Below are positions 17,401 through 26,628 of a DNA stretch of 64,000 nt, piece by piece (the first letter of the stretch is position 1; each line of letters opens with the position of its first letter). Made by a program: the position numbers and the translations under genes. The notes under the pieces were generated by a model that was not told the origin of the DNA, searched no databases, and saw nothing but the letters and a program-made list of their open reading frames with translations. Source of the stretch: Alteromonas sp. KUL42 (GTDB taxonomy: Bacteria; Pseudomonadota; Gammaproteobacteria; Enterobacterales; Alteromonadaceae); the NCBI RefSeq assembly GCF_006538325.1, contig NZ_BJKK01000012.1:1-64000 (forward strand), read 5' to 3'.

Positions 17401-18021
17401 TCACCACTTGTGTAGCGACATCATATTTCTGGCAACATCAACAGGATGAACTGGGCGATACTTCTTTAAAGGCCCTTTTAACAAAGCTTGCCAAACCGGC
17501 GCTGTCTTCTGCGCAATGTCTTCTGCAAATCGCGATTCATCTCGTGCTCCAATTAGCAATGAAGGTCTAACTGCGCTTGCATTAGGAAGTTGGGGCATTC
17601 GCATTATAGCGTTTTCCAATTCACCTTTAACGCGCAAATAGAAGTTGCGACTTTTGGCATTAGCCCCTACTGATGAGATCCACACAAAGCTCTGTGCCCT
17701 TTGTGCGCGAGTGAGCTGGGCTGCTACATGAACATATTCAAAATCTACCCGCCGAAACGCTTGTTTTGAGCCCGCCTTTTTTAACGTGGTCCCCAAACAG
17801 CAATACACGTGGTCTACGCTAAAATAGCCCTGATAGTCCTGTAGGTTTTCAAAATCAATCACAACGGGTTTAAGCTTTTTGTTCATGTCGTTAAACATGT
17901 TTGCCATTAAGGGCTTTCTGACTAAACACACCACTTCGCTGTAGCGTCTGTCTTGTAAAAGTATATTTACGAGCGTTCGTCCCACCAAACCCGTCGCTCC
18001 TAGCACTAATGCAGTTTTCAT
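17401..18021 (-). CDS. NAD(P)H-binding protein, HTATIP2/TIP30-like
   Basis: A 206-residue Rossmann protein of the atypical short-chain dehydrogenase group. The N-terminus ALVLGATGLVGRTL is the dinucleotide-binding loop; then come LVRKPL, HVYCCLGTTLKKAGS and WISSVGAN, characteristic of HTATIP2-like oxidoreductases. The usual catalytic Tyr-x-x-x-Lys is represented by the segment FYLRVKGELE. Substrate unknown. It is divergent from the dipeptidyl peptidase gene and upstream of trmN6. Confidence 0.8.
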   Translation of the reverse strand: MKTALVLGATGLVGRTLVNILLQDRRYSEVVCLVRKPLMANMFNDMNKKLKPVVIDFENLQDYQGYFSVDHVYCCLGTTLKKAGSKQAFRRVDFEYVHVAAQLTRAQRAQSFVWISSVGANAKSRNFYLRVKGELENAIMRMPQLPNASAVRPSLLIGARDESRFAEDIAQKTAPVWQALLKGPLKKYRPVHPVDVARNMMSLHKW

Positions 18022-18091
18022 ACATTACACCTTGTATCATGATACCGTTTATCTACAATCAAACCTTCGACAGTTAAAGATGCAAATAACA

Positions 18092-20302
18092 ATGAAAAAA
18101 GCCCTTTTAATTGGAGCCGCTATGCTCTCTACTGCTTTAAGCGCTGAAACGCTCAATATTGAACGTATTTTCTCTTCTCCTTCACTCGATGGCAATGCGC
18201 CACGTTCGTTAAAAGTCTCTCCTGATGGACAACGGGTTACTTTCCTCAAAGGAAAACAAACCGATTATGAACGACTAGACTTATGGGAATACCATATCGA
18301 AAGTGGTGAAACCCGCATGCTGTTCGATTCAAACGACCTTCAAAGTGGCGAAGAAGTTTTGTCTGATGAAGAAAAAGCTCGCCGCGAGCGCATGCGACTA
18401 TCAGGCAGCGGTATTGTCAGCTACCAGTGGTCCGACGATGGTACCGCACTGTTATTCCCGCTTGGTGGTGACGTCTTCTATCACAAATTAGGCGAAAAAG
18501 GTGCGAAACAATTACTTGATACTGAAGCCTTCGAGACAGACATCAAACTTTCTCCGAAAGGTAATTACATTTCATTCATTCGCGACCAAAACCTCTATGT
18601 GAAACATATTGCTTCAGGTGAAGAAAAAGCTATCACCAAAGAAGGCGGCGACAATATTAAGTATGGTATGGCTGAATTCGTCGCTCAAGAAGAAATGGGC
18701 CGAATGACAGGTTATTGGTGGTCTCCCGATGAAACGCAAATTGCGTTTACCAAGGTTGATGAAACGCCCGTTGAAGTCATCACACGTTCTGAAATATACG
18801 CCGATGACATCAAGCTTATTGAACAGAAATATCCAAAAGCCGGAACACCCAATGTTCTTGTAGAATTGGCCATTCAAAATATCGAGTCCGGCAAACGTAC
18901 TTGGGTAGACTTAGGCAAAGACAAAGACATTTACTTTGCGCGCGGCCAATGGATGCCAAATAGCACAACCTTTACTTATCAATGGCAAACACGCGACCAA
19001 CAAACACTTGAATTACGCGCTTTTGATATTAACAGCGGTAAGCAAAACGTATTACTCACAGAGACCAGTAATACATGGGTTAACTTGCACGATGACCTTT
19101 ACTTCTTAGAAGACAAAGGCCAATTTATTTGGGCTTCTGAACGCGATGGGTTTAAACATCTCTACCTTTTCGACAATAACGGCAAGTTGGTGAAGCAGCT
19201 TACTAATGGTGAGTGGGTCGTCGACAATGTTGAAGCTATTGATACTAGCAACAACCGCTTATACTTTACTGGCCGCAAAGATACGCCACTGGAAAGCCAC
19301 GTGTATAGCGTATCGCTAGACGGTGGTGATATTACACGGGTTACTGAATTAGGTGCCTATCATAATGCTGCATTTAGTAAAGATGCCTCTATTTTTATTG
19401 ATTCTTTCTCTACGATTAACTCGCCAGCCCAAGTTAGCCTTAACGACGCAACAGGCAAGCGAATTACATGGCTTGAAGAAAATAAGGTTGAGCAAGGTCA
19501 TCCGCTATATACCTATATGGATAGCTGGACTGCACCTGAGTTTGGCGATATTACAACCAAAGACGGTGCAACGCTAAAATACCGTATCTATACGCCACAG
19601 AGCGCCAAGCAAAACCCTAAGCAAAAGCACCCGGTTATTGTTTACCTTTACGGCGGCCCACATGCTCAAGTTGTTACCAATAGCTGGGCTGGTAACCGCG
19701 GTTTACTGTTCCAACACTGGGTTGATAAAGGTTATGTAGTATTCACCCTTGATAACCGTGGTTCAAACTATCGCGGCAAAGGCTTTGAAGATCCTATTTA
19801 CAAGAAAATGGGCTTTATTGAAGTAGAAGATCAAGTTGCCGGTGTAGAATTCTTGCGTACCTTGCCTTTTGTTGATGCAGAGCGTATTGGTGTGCACGGT
19901 CATAGCTACGGTGGTTACATGACATTAATGACCATGTTTAAAGCTGGTGATTACTTTGCCGCGGGTGTATCTGGTGCGCCGGTAACAGACTGGCGTTTGT
20001 ATGATACGCATTACACCGAGCGCTACATGGGTAACCCCAATACCGATGACGACGCTTACACAGCCTCTTCTGTTTTTCCTTATGCCAAAGATTTAAAAGG
20101 TGACCTGCTTATTTATCACGGGATGGCAGATGACAACGTGCTATTCACACACTCAACCATGTTGTATAAACACCTACAAGATTTGGCTATTCCCTTTGAA
20201 ACAATGGACTACCCAGGCAAAAAACACAGTATTCGCGGTAAGCAAACAGGCATACACTTATACAAAACAATAACTAATTTCTTTGAGCGAAACCTCAAAT
20301 AA
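18092..20302 (+). CDS. Exported dipeptidyl peptidase IV (S9 family)
   Basis: A serine exopeptidase of about 736 residues that removes Xaa-Pro dipeptides. The N-terminal half is a beta propeller (DPPIV N-terminal domain) with the LPKAG-like strands and the EFVAQEEMGR Glu-Glu segment that anchors the substrate N-terminus. The C-terminal alpha/beta-hydrolase domain has the nucleophile motif GHSYGGYM, an acid residue in HGMADDNVLF and the catalytic His in KKHSIRG. A signal peptide ending in LSA indicates export. The frame opens at 18032; ATG 18092, which starts the signal peptide cleanly, is chosen, with ATG 18080 possible. Confidence 0.92.
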   Translation: MKKALLIGAAMLSTALSAETLNIERIFSSPSLDGNAPRSLKVSPDGQRVTFLKGKQTDYERLDLWEYHIESGETRMLFDSNDLQSGEEVLSDEEKARRERMRLSGSGIVSYQWSDDGTALLFPLGGDVFYHKLGEKGAKQLLDTEAFETDIKLSPKGNYISFIRDQNLYVKHIASGEEKAITKEGGDNIKYGMAEFVAQEEMGRMTGYWWSPDETQIAFTKVDETPVEVITRSEIYADDIKLIEQKYPKAGTPNVLVELAIQNIESGKRTWVDLGKDKDIYFARGQWMPNSTTFTYQWQTRDQQTLELRAFDINSGKQNVLLTETSNTWVNLHDDLYFLEDKGQFIWASERDGFKHLYLFDNNGKLVKQLTNGEWVVDNVEAIDTSNNRLYFTGRKDTPLESHVYSVSLDGGDITRVTELGAYHNAAFSKDASIFIDSFSTINSPAQVSLNDATGKRITWLEENKVEQGHPLYTYMDSWTAPEFGDITTKDGATLKYRIYTPQSAKQNPKQKHPVIVYLYGGPHAQVVTNSWAGNRGLLFQHWVDKGYVVFTLDNRGSNYRGKGFEDPIYKKMGFIEVEDQVAGVEFLRTLPFVDAERIGVHGHSYGGYMTLMTMFKAGDYFAAGVSGAPVTDWRLYDTHYTERYMGNPNTDDDAYTASSVFPYAKDLKGDLLIYHGMADDNVLFTHSTMLYKHLQDLAIPFETMDYPGKKHSIRGKQTGIHLYKTITNFFERNLK

Positions 20303-20315
20303 ATAGGCCACATAC

Positions 20316-20350
20316 TCCCTCAGCAATCGGAATACTTGATTGTTGAGGGA
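20316..20350 (+). terminator. Terminator-like hairpin after dipeptidyl peptidase
   Basis: A 13-bp stem with one G-T pair (20316-20328 with 20338-20350) lies 14 bases after the stop. The following ACTTTAAAAT is a poor T-tract, so termination may be weak or assisted. Confidence 0.6.
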
Positions 20351-20392
20351 ACTTTAAAATGAGACGTTTGCTTCTAACTGGTTACGATTGTA

Positions 20393-20767
20393 TTAAGCGA
20401 ATAATTGAGAAGCTAAGTTTTTCTGCACGGCTTGCGCAGAAGACGCACTTAATTCAATTTCAATGGCATCGGCTTTGCCTGACAGCCAAATCTTTAGCTC
20501 TGCATCAGTATCGAAATGCCCTGCAGTTTCCACAATGAACTGCGTAATTGATTTATAAGGAATGGAGTGATAGTTCACTTTACGACCGGTTAAGCCTTGC
20601 TTATCTATGAGGATCAGTCGCTTATTAGTAAACACACTTAAGTCACGAACAAGTTTAAACGCAGCGGTAACAACTTCGTTGTCCGCTAAAATAGGAGATA
20701 ATTCCTCCTGCACTTCAGCGGCGTCTGTCTCACTTGCATTTCCCATCAGGGTATCAAATAGGCCCAT
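20393..20767 (-). CDS. PH-domain-containing protein
   Basis: A 124-residue protein resembling the bacterial pleckstrin-homology family: a strand-rich core with FTNKRLILIDKQGLTGRKV, YHSIPYKSITQFIVET, and a final amphipathic helix. No signal or membrane helix is present, so it is cytoplasmic. It begins 12 bases after the GGDEF-EAL gene stop on the same strand and is likely cotranscribed. Bacterial PH domains are often structural or binding modules; no partner can be named. Confidence 0.75.
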   Translation of the reverse strand: MGLFDTLMGNASETDAAEVQEELSPILADNEVVTAAFKLVRDLSVFTNKRLILIDKQGLTGRKVNYHSIPYKSITQFIVETAGHFDTDAELKIWLSGKADAIEIELSASSAQAVQKNLASQLFA

Positions 20768-20779
20768 GATTATATCCTT

Positions 20780-23749
20780 TTAGGCAGAGGCAAGTTTAAC
20801 TTGCCATTGAACTCTATGCGCAAGTGGCTTGGGCTTATCAAGGGCAAAACCTTGACCAAAATCCACGTTAAGTTCGCGAAGTACATCTACCGTCGCCTTG
20901 TCCACTACAAATTCAGCAACGGTTTGTTTACCCATGCTATGCGCAATGTTGTTAATCGCTGTCACTGTAGCATGGTCAATAGCATCGTGAACAATGTTTC
21001 GCACAAACGAGCCGTCAATTTTCACGTAGTCCACATCAAGGTTTTTAAGATAGGTAAATGACGACATACCAGCACCGAAATCATCAAGTGCAAAGCTGCA
21101 ACCGATATCTCGCAAGGTTGAGATAAAGTGTCGCGCCGCACTTAGGTTAGTTACCGCTGTAGTTTCTGTTATTTCGAAGCAAATTTTTTCCGCCGGTACT
21201 GAAGTACACTGCATACGCTGGGTAATTTTATGAAGGGTCATTTCATCGCCCAAGGTCAACCCCGATAGATTAATGGCAATTTTGCCAACTTTGTCGATAT
21301 GCTCTGAGTTTCTTTCCAAGGTCTTTAACGTATTGTCTACAACCCAATAATCCACTTTATTCATTAAGCCATGTCGCTCTGCCAACGGAATAAATAGCCC
21401 AGGACTTATTAACCCATTATCCTGCGAGTGGAGTCTTAGCAGTATTTCGTAATGAGATAGCGGTGCGTTATGCGATTCACTCGATTGAGCCAATGGCATG
21501 ATTGCTTGACTGTAGAGTTCGAAACCATCATTTTGGAGCGCACGATGAAGCGCGTGTAAGACTTGGTTTTCGCTATCATCAATGTCCATTTGACCATCGT
21601 TATCGCGATATACAAAATAGCGATTACGCCCCATGTGCTTCGCTTTATAACAGGCATTGTCTGCCGCTTTAATAAGCGATTCGGCACTTTTGGTATTGGC
21701 ATTGATTTCAATTACACCAATACTCGCGCCAACGAAAAATAATTTATCATCATAAACAAAGCGGTAGTTAGATACCGAAACGAGTAACTTATCAAGGCAC
21801 TTAGTCACATCTGCTAAGTCTCTATCGCGGAAAATAATGCAAAATTCATCACCACCAATGCGTGCCAGTAGATCTCTGTTGTTAACATATTGCCTGAATA
21901 TGGTAGCAATTTCTTTTAACAACTTGTCACCTGCGGGGTGACCACAACTATCATTGACTAGCTTAAAGCGGTCCATATCAATGAAGCACATCACGCTTTT
22001 CTTACTACTTTTCGCGTCTTCAAATGAGGATAATGTCGAGACGTTTCCAACAGAAAATTCATCGCTATTTGATCTCTTAGGCGCAGTAATGTCCTTTAAA
22101 ATTTCCCTAAGTCGGGTATCGAATGCATAACGATTGAGTAAGCCAGTAAGCTGGTCATGATTGGCCTGAAAGTAAACTTCTTCCTGTAAGGCCAACTCTT
22201 TGGTGACATCTCTAGCAATACCTTCTACAGCAATTAGCCCACCTTGCTCATCGAGAATAGGCGTATCTGAAAACTCCAAAATATGGTCTTGGCCACTACT
22301 ACCTCGGTAATGCACTAGATAGGGCTCTGGTTTATTGCCCTGGGCAATAGTTTGACGAATCTCAAACGATTCATCGGGTACTTGGCGTACATACTTGGCT
22401 TCATGATCGCAAAACTCACTTGCGCTATACCCTAATATTTTATCAATACCAGCACTAACGTAAACAAAGCGATGCTCAGCAGTTTTTGTGTAAACGAAGT
22501 GCCGATACATACCATCAACCAATCTTCTGTAACGCTCTTCACTTCGCTTTAGGTCTTGCTGTGCTCTAAATCGCTCGGTGACATCCCTTACGGTAATGGC
22601 GATATTTGTCCCTGCTTTTACCACCTGAATTTTTATCCACTCAGGAATGATGTTATCTGTCTTTAAAGGAATATGTTCCTCATAGGGCATACCAGATTCG
22701 GCCACTTTTGTCGCATTGGCAAACTTATCACTAAGCCCAAGGTAACGGGTTTGCTCTTTTAACGTCATGACACTTAACACGCTGCATGCACCACGAAATA
22801 AATACCGACTATAAGAATTCGCTTCAACCAATGTGAAGTCATCGTCTGTAGGTTGATAAATCAATAACGCATCAAGAGAGGCTTCACTGGCGGTCAAATA
22901 ACGCTGCTGACTTACAGATAAATTTACCGCGCCTTTTAATTGCTTGTGGAATACATAGCTCACCAGCGCTGACATCAAAAGACCTATAAGTACAATTAAC
23001 ATACCGGGGTTATAGGGGCTTAGCTGAGATTGCATTGACAGCACAAGCTGTTGCTCAATAAATGGAAATGGCGCGAGAGATACCACAGTGCCATCTTGAA
23101 CAAGCTCACCGCTTGAAAACAGTGTATTTTCACCTGCAATAAGTTCGAAATTGAATTGTGGCCCGACTAACTCTCCCAACATTACGCCAAGGATAGTTTG
23201 CACATCGAAGCCTGCAACAACAAAGCCATGCTGAGGCTCTTGAGGGCTAATGGCTCGCCCCACTAAAATATGATGATGCTTTGTTTGAGGTGAGTAAATT
23301 AGCGTACTTTCAAAGGATTCAGACAAAGCTGACACGCTTAAACCTGTGGTGCTCATAGGTTTTTCAACAAGTGTATTGCTGATACGGGTTTTTGTGCCAT
23401 TAGGCGGTGTAGCCACCCACTGGATAACGCCCTTGTCGTTCACGTAAACTAAAGCACTGAAGCCTTTTTGCATTCCCATAAGCGACATCGCTTGTGCGTT
23501 AAACCAATCCACTTTATTGGGTTCAAACGTTGGCCAATTCAGCATAAGGTTGTGAATGGCCTGAACGCGCTCTGTAGAAAATACCTCTAAGCTTATCTTC
23601 ACTTGCTCTGCAACTGATTGCGCTTTGGAAATACGGGCGCTTTTCTCGTCATTTTGAATGTAGAACCCAGCAAGGGCAAAAAGCGTGGTAAGGAATAAAA
23701 ACAACATTGCCGGTAGCGCGTAAACACGGTGGTTTGTTCGTTTCAACAT
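20780..23749 (-). CDS. Membrane-bound PAS-GGDEF-EAL cyclic-di-GMP protein
   Basis: A 989-residue dual-domain c-di-GMP enzyme. TM helices near residues 12-32 and 248-268 flank a periplasmic sensor of about 215 residues. Two PAS-like domains follow (~280-395 and ~405-525), the second ending with the PAC segment GIARDVTKEL. The diguanylate cyclase domain has an intact GGDEF at residues 632-636. The phosphodiesterase domain has EIL in place of EAL at 768-770, with INLSG, EITE, DDFGAG and KIDGSF present, so it is probably active. The I-site RxxD before GGDEF is not evident. Cotranscribed with the PH-domain gene. Confidence 0.9.
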   Translation of the reverse strand: MLKRTNHRVYALPAMLFLFLTTLFALAGFYIQNDEKSARISKAQSVAEQVKISLEVFSTERVQAIHNLMLNWPTFEPNKVDWFNAQAMSLMGMQKGFSALVYVNDKGVIQWVATPPNGTKTRISNTLVEKPMSTTGLSVSALSESFESTLIYSPQTKHHHILVGRAISPQEPQHGFVVAGFDVQTILGVMLGELVGPQFNFELIAGENTLFSSGELVQDGTVVSLAPFPFIEQQLVLSMQSQLSPYNPGMLIVLIGLLMSALVSYVFHKQLKGAVNLSVSQQRYLTASEASLDALLIYQPTDDDFTLVEANSYSRYLFRGACSVLSVMTLKEQTRYLGLSDKFANATKVAESGMPYEEHIPLKTDNIIPEWIKIQVVKAGTNIAITVRDVTERFRAQQDLKRSEERYRRLVDGMYRHFVYTKTAEHRFVYVSAGIDKILGYSASEFCDHEAKYVRQVPDESFEIRQTIAQGNKPEPYLVHYRGSSGQDHILEFSDTPILDEQGGLIAVEGIARDVTKELALQEEVYFQANHDQLTGLLNRYAFDTRLREILKDITAPKRSNSDEFSVGNVSTLSSFEDAKSSKKSVMCFIDMDRFKLVNDSCGHPAGDKLLKEIATIFRQYVNNRDLLARIGGDEFCIIFRDRDLADVTKCLDKLLVSVSNYRFVYDDKLFFVGASIGVIEINANTKSAESLIKAADNACYKAKHMGRNRYFVYRDNDGQMDIDDSENQVLHALHRALQNDGFELYSQAIMPLAQSSESHNAPLSHYEILLRLHSQDNGLISPGLFIPLAERHGLMNKVDYWVVDNTLKTLERNSEHIDKVGKIAINLSGLTLGDEMTLHKITQRMQCTSVPAEKICFEITETTAVTNLSAARHFISTLRDIGCSFALDDFGAGMSSFTYLKNLDVDYVKIDGSFVRNIVHDAIDHATVTAINNIAHSMGKQTVAEFVVDKATVDVLRELNVDFGQGFALDKPKPLAHRVQWQVKLASA

Positions 23750-23866
23750 GATGGGCTCTCCGCAAGCAAGGTTGCGAAGAGTAATCTAGAAATATGAAAA
23801 TATTATGAATTGTCTTAAGCCAGATAAATGTTAACGTATAAACATAAAATAAAAAGAGCACAATTT

Positions 23867-24886
23867 ATGACGTCAACGCCATCATTTGAAAGCGTAAAAC
23901 TGGCTTATGCGCGAATTAAGGACAAGGTAAAACACACGCCCATCGTTGAATCAACGCTCCTCAACCAGTGGATGGGACAGCGTATTCTATTTAAAGCAGA
24001 GTGCTTACAAACCATTGGCGCTTTTAAAATTAGAGGTGCAATGAACTTTCTAGCGCGACTACAAGAGGAAGGCCGCTTACCAAAGCGTGTGGTTGCAAAT
24101 AGTTCTGGTAATCATGCACAAGCTGTCGCCTATGCTGCTGCACATTTTGGCGTTAGCGCTACCATTTTTGCCAGTGAGACCATATCTCCCATAAAGGCCG
24201 CAGCAACTCAAAGCTACGGGGCTGAGTTGAAGTTGTTTCCAACTCGCACACAGGCCGATGAAGCAGTCGCAGAAGCGGCAACAGCACCTGACACCATTTG
24301 GATCCCACCGTTTAATCACGAAGATATTATTGCGGGGCAAGGTACAGCGGCGCTTGAAGCGCTTGAGGAAATAGGTCATGTCGATGCCGTGTTTGCACCT
24401 TGCGGTGGTGGTGGTCTGCTTTCAGGTACCTTACTTAGCACTCGCGCCCTACAACCTGATGCACTCGTTATAGGTGCAGAACCTGCCGAAGCAAACGATG
24501 CGTCTTTGTCATTGCAGGCAGGTGAAATCATACCCCTTGATCACGTACCAAATACCTTGGCTGATGGTGCGGCAACACCCTCTGTTGGGGATATAACATT
24601 CCCTTTTATACAACAAGTAGATGACTTCTATGAAGTTGACGAATTACAAATAGCCTACTGGACACAATGGCTTCATCACCTACTTAAACTACATATCGAA
24701 CCCACTTGTGCCATGACAATGGCCGCAGTAGCTTCGTGGGCTGCAAATACTTCCCCAGGACAAACCGCGTTGGTTATATTGTCTGGGGGTAATATTAGCC
24801 AAGCTTCTATGGCACACATTTGGGAACGTGACTTTTTGTTACAACCTCCTATTATAAGTTCTGACGACAGCACGGAAGAAGAATAA
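23867..24886 (+). CDS. PLP-dependent threonine/serine dehydratase
   Basis: A cytoplasmic fold-type II PLP enzyme of about 339 residues that deaminates Thr or Ser to a 2-oxoacid. The PLP lysine is in GAFKIRGAMNF, the substrate loop is SSGNHAQAVA, and the glycine-rich phosphate cradle reads CGGGGLLSG. It lacks a C-terminal ACT domain, so it is the catabolic rather than the feedback-inhibited type; serine racemase activity is also possible. The frame opens at 23828, but ATG 23867 follows AAAAAGAG and gives the normal N-terminus. Its stop overlaps the next start as TAATG. Confidence 0.88.
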   Translation: MTSTPSFESVKLAYARIKDKVKHTPIVESTLLNQWMGQRILFKAECLQTIGAFKIRGAMNFLARLQEEGRLPKRVVANSSGNHAQAVAYAAAHFGVSATIFASETISPIKAAATQSYGAELKLFPTRTQADEAVAEAATAPDTIWIPPFNHEDIIAGQGTAALEALEEIGHVDAVFAPCGGGGLLSGTLLSTRALQPDALVIGAEPAEANDASLSLQAGEIIPLDHVPNTLADGAATPSVGDITFPFIQQVDDFYEVDELQIAYWTQWLHHLLKLHIEPTCAMTMAAVASWAANTSPGQTALVILSGGNISQASMAHIWERDFLLQPPIISSDDSTEEE

Positions 24887-26616
24887 TGAAAATTGCCCTA
24901 AATCACCTCAGTAGAATGTTTAACCGTAATCCTATTAATGCCGCAACTGCACGCTTATCAGCTGTGTCTTTCATTGCATTAAGCCTATTTAGTGGTGCCG
25001 CGATAGACAGTGCACATGCAGCCACCCTAGTTAAGAATGTTAAAGGGTATACCCTAGATGACAAAGGCGAGCTAGTGCAGTTTTCCAGCATGCTGATGGA
25101 AGACGGAAAAGTACTTTCTACACACGCGGATGATACGCCGGCTAAGGTTACTAGCGACATAGACCAGACCATTGATGGTGAAGGCAAAGTGATGCTTCCG
25201 GGACTGATTGATGCCCACGGTCATTTGCTTGGTTTAGGGGCGAATCTTTTGGAAGTGGATTTGCGTACCAGTGAAAGTGCTAGCGATGCTGCCAAAACCG
25301 TAGCCGAGTATGCTTTCGTTAACAACAATCAACCATGGATAATGGGCCGCGGTTGGAATCAGGAACTATGGTCTGACAGAGCATTTCCAACTGCCGCAGA
25401 CTTAGACAAAGTTGTCGCGGACCGCCCTGTATTCTTAACCCGTGTGGATGGACACGCGGCTTGGGTGAATACAAAAGCCATGGAACTGGCAGGTATTACA
25501 AAAGATACCCCCTCACCAGTGGGTGGTGAGATAATAAAAGATGCAGCGGGTAACCCAACCGGTGTCTTTATTGATAATGCCTCACTACTTATTGAGTCAC
25601 ATTTACCGAAAGCAAGTAATGCGGTTTTCGAGCAACAACTCAACGCAGCAGGTGAGCACTTACTTTCAAATGGCATTACATCAATGCACGATGCCGGTGT
25701 GGGACGTGACGTATATGACTTCTATTTAAAAGAAGCGGTAGAAGACGATTTACCGGTGCGCATTTACGCCATGGTAAGTGCAACTGACCCCGACTTAAAA
25801 ACCATGTTAAGCCACGGCCCCATTCGCGATAGTGAGGACTTTTTATATATTCGCTCAGTTAAAGCATACGGCGATGGCGCGTTGGGAAGTCGTGGGGCTG
25901 CGTTACTTGCGCCTTATTCTGATGCACCTCATCAGCACGGTTTACTGCTCACTCAACCTGAAGATATGACCCAATTATTCACTACTGTCATTGGCGCAGG
26001 TTTTCAACTTAACTATCACGCCATTGGTGATAAGGCGAATCATGTTGCCTTAAATGAGTTCGAAACGACTTTCAAAAACATCGGCGGTGCAGAGTTGCGC
26101 AATCGCATTGAACATGCACAAGTGATAGCGCCTGACGATTTAGCGCGATTTGCTGACTTAAAAGTACTTCCTTCAATGCAACCAACCCATGCAACCAGTG
26201 ATAAAAACATGGCTGAAGATCGCATCGGCAAAGCGCGTATGAAAGGTGCCTACGCTTGGAAAACCCTACTTAACTCAGGTATCCCGTTGCCATTAGGCTC
26301 AGACTTCCCCGTTGAACTGGCGAACCCTTTTTACGGCTTACACGCTGCCGTAACAAGACAAGATCGCAACAACCAGCCTGTGAAGGGATGGTATGCACAT
26401 GAGGCCTTAACCATAGAGCAAGCGTTTAAAGGCTTTACCCTAGACGCGGCTTATGCAGGCCACATGGAAGATACACTTGGCACCCTTACTCCGGGTAAGT
26501 GGGCCGACTTTATATTGGTTGACCAGGATATCTTCACCATCGATCCAAAAGACATCTGGAAGACTCAGGTGCATGCAACCTTTATTGCCGGTGAGCAAGT
26601 GTTCGAAAAACAATAG
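24886..26616 (+). CDS. Exported YtcJ-like amidohydrolase
   Basis: A 576-residue amidohydrolase-superfamily enzyme of the YtcJ type. A long signal peptide, with hydrophobic core at about residues 25-40 and AHA at 43-45, predicts export. The metal motif DAHGHL lies in GLIDAHGHLLGLG; other segments are SMHDAG, GDGALGSRGA, the HAIGDKA motif, RIEHAQ and LGSDFPVE. It hydrolyses C-N bonds, possibly N-acyl amino acids or cyclic amides. Its start overlaps the dehydratase stop, and the permease follows after 12 bases. Confidence 0.85.
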   Translation: MKIALNHLSRMFNRNPINAATARLSAVSFIALSLFSGAAIDSAHAATLVKNVKGYTLDDKGELVQFSSMLMEDGKVLSTHADDTPAKVTSDIDQTIDGEGKVMLPGLIDAHGHLLGLGANLLEVDLRTSESASDAAKTVAEYAFVNNNQPWIMGRGWNQELWSDRAFPTAADLDKVVADRPVFLTRVDGHAAWVNTKAMELAGITKDTPSPVGGEIIKDAAGNPTGVFIDNASLLIESHLPKASNAVFEQQLNAAGEHLLSNGITSMHDAGVGRDVYDFYLKEAVEDDLPVRIYAMVSATDPDLKTMLSHGPIRDSEDFLYIRSVKAYGDGALGSRGAALLAPYSDAPHQHGLLLTQPEDMTQLFTTVIGAGFQLNYHAIGDKANHVALNEFETTFKNIGGAELRNRIEHAQVIAPDDLARFADLKVLPSMQPTHATSDKNMAEDRIGKARMKGAYAWKTLLNSGIPLPLGSDFPVELANPFYGLHAAVTRQDRNNQPVKGWYAHEALTIEQAFKGFTLDAAYAGHMEDTLGTLTPGKWADFILVDQDIFTIDPKDIWKTQVHATFIAGEQVFEKQ

Positions 26617-26628
26617 CGCGCCGTTCTC

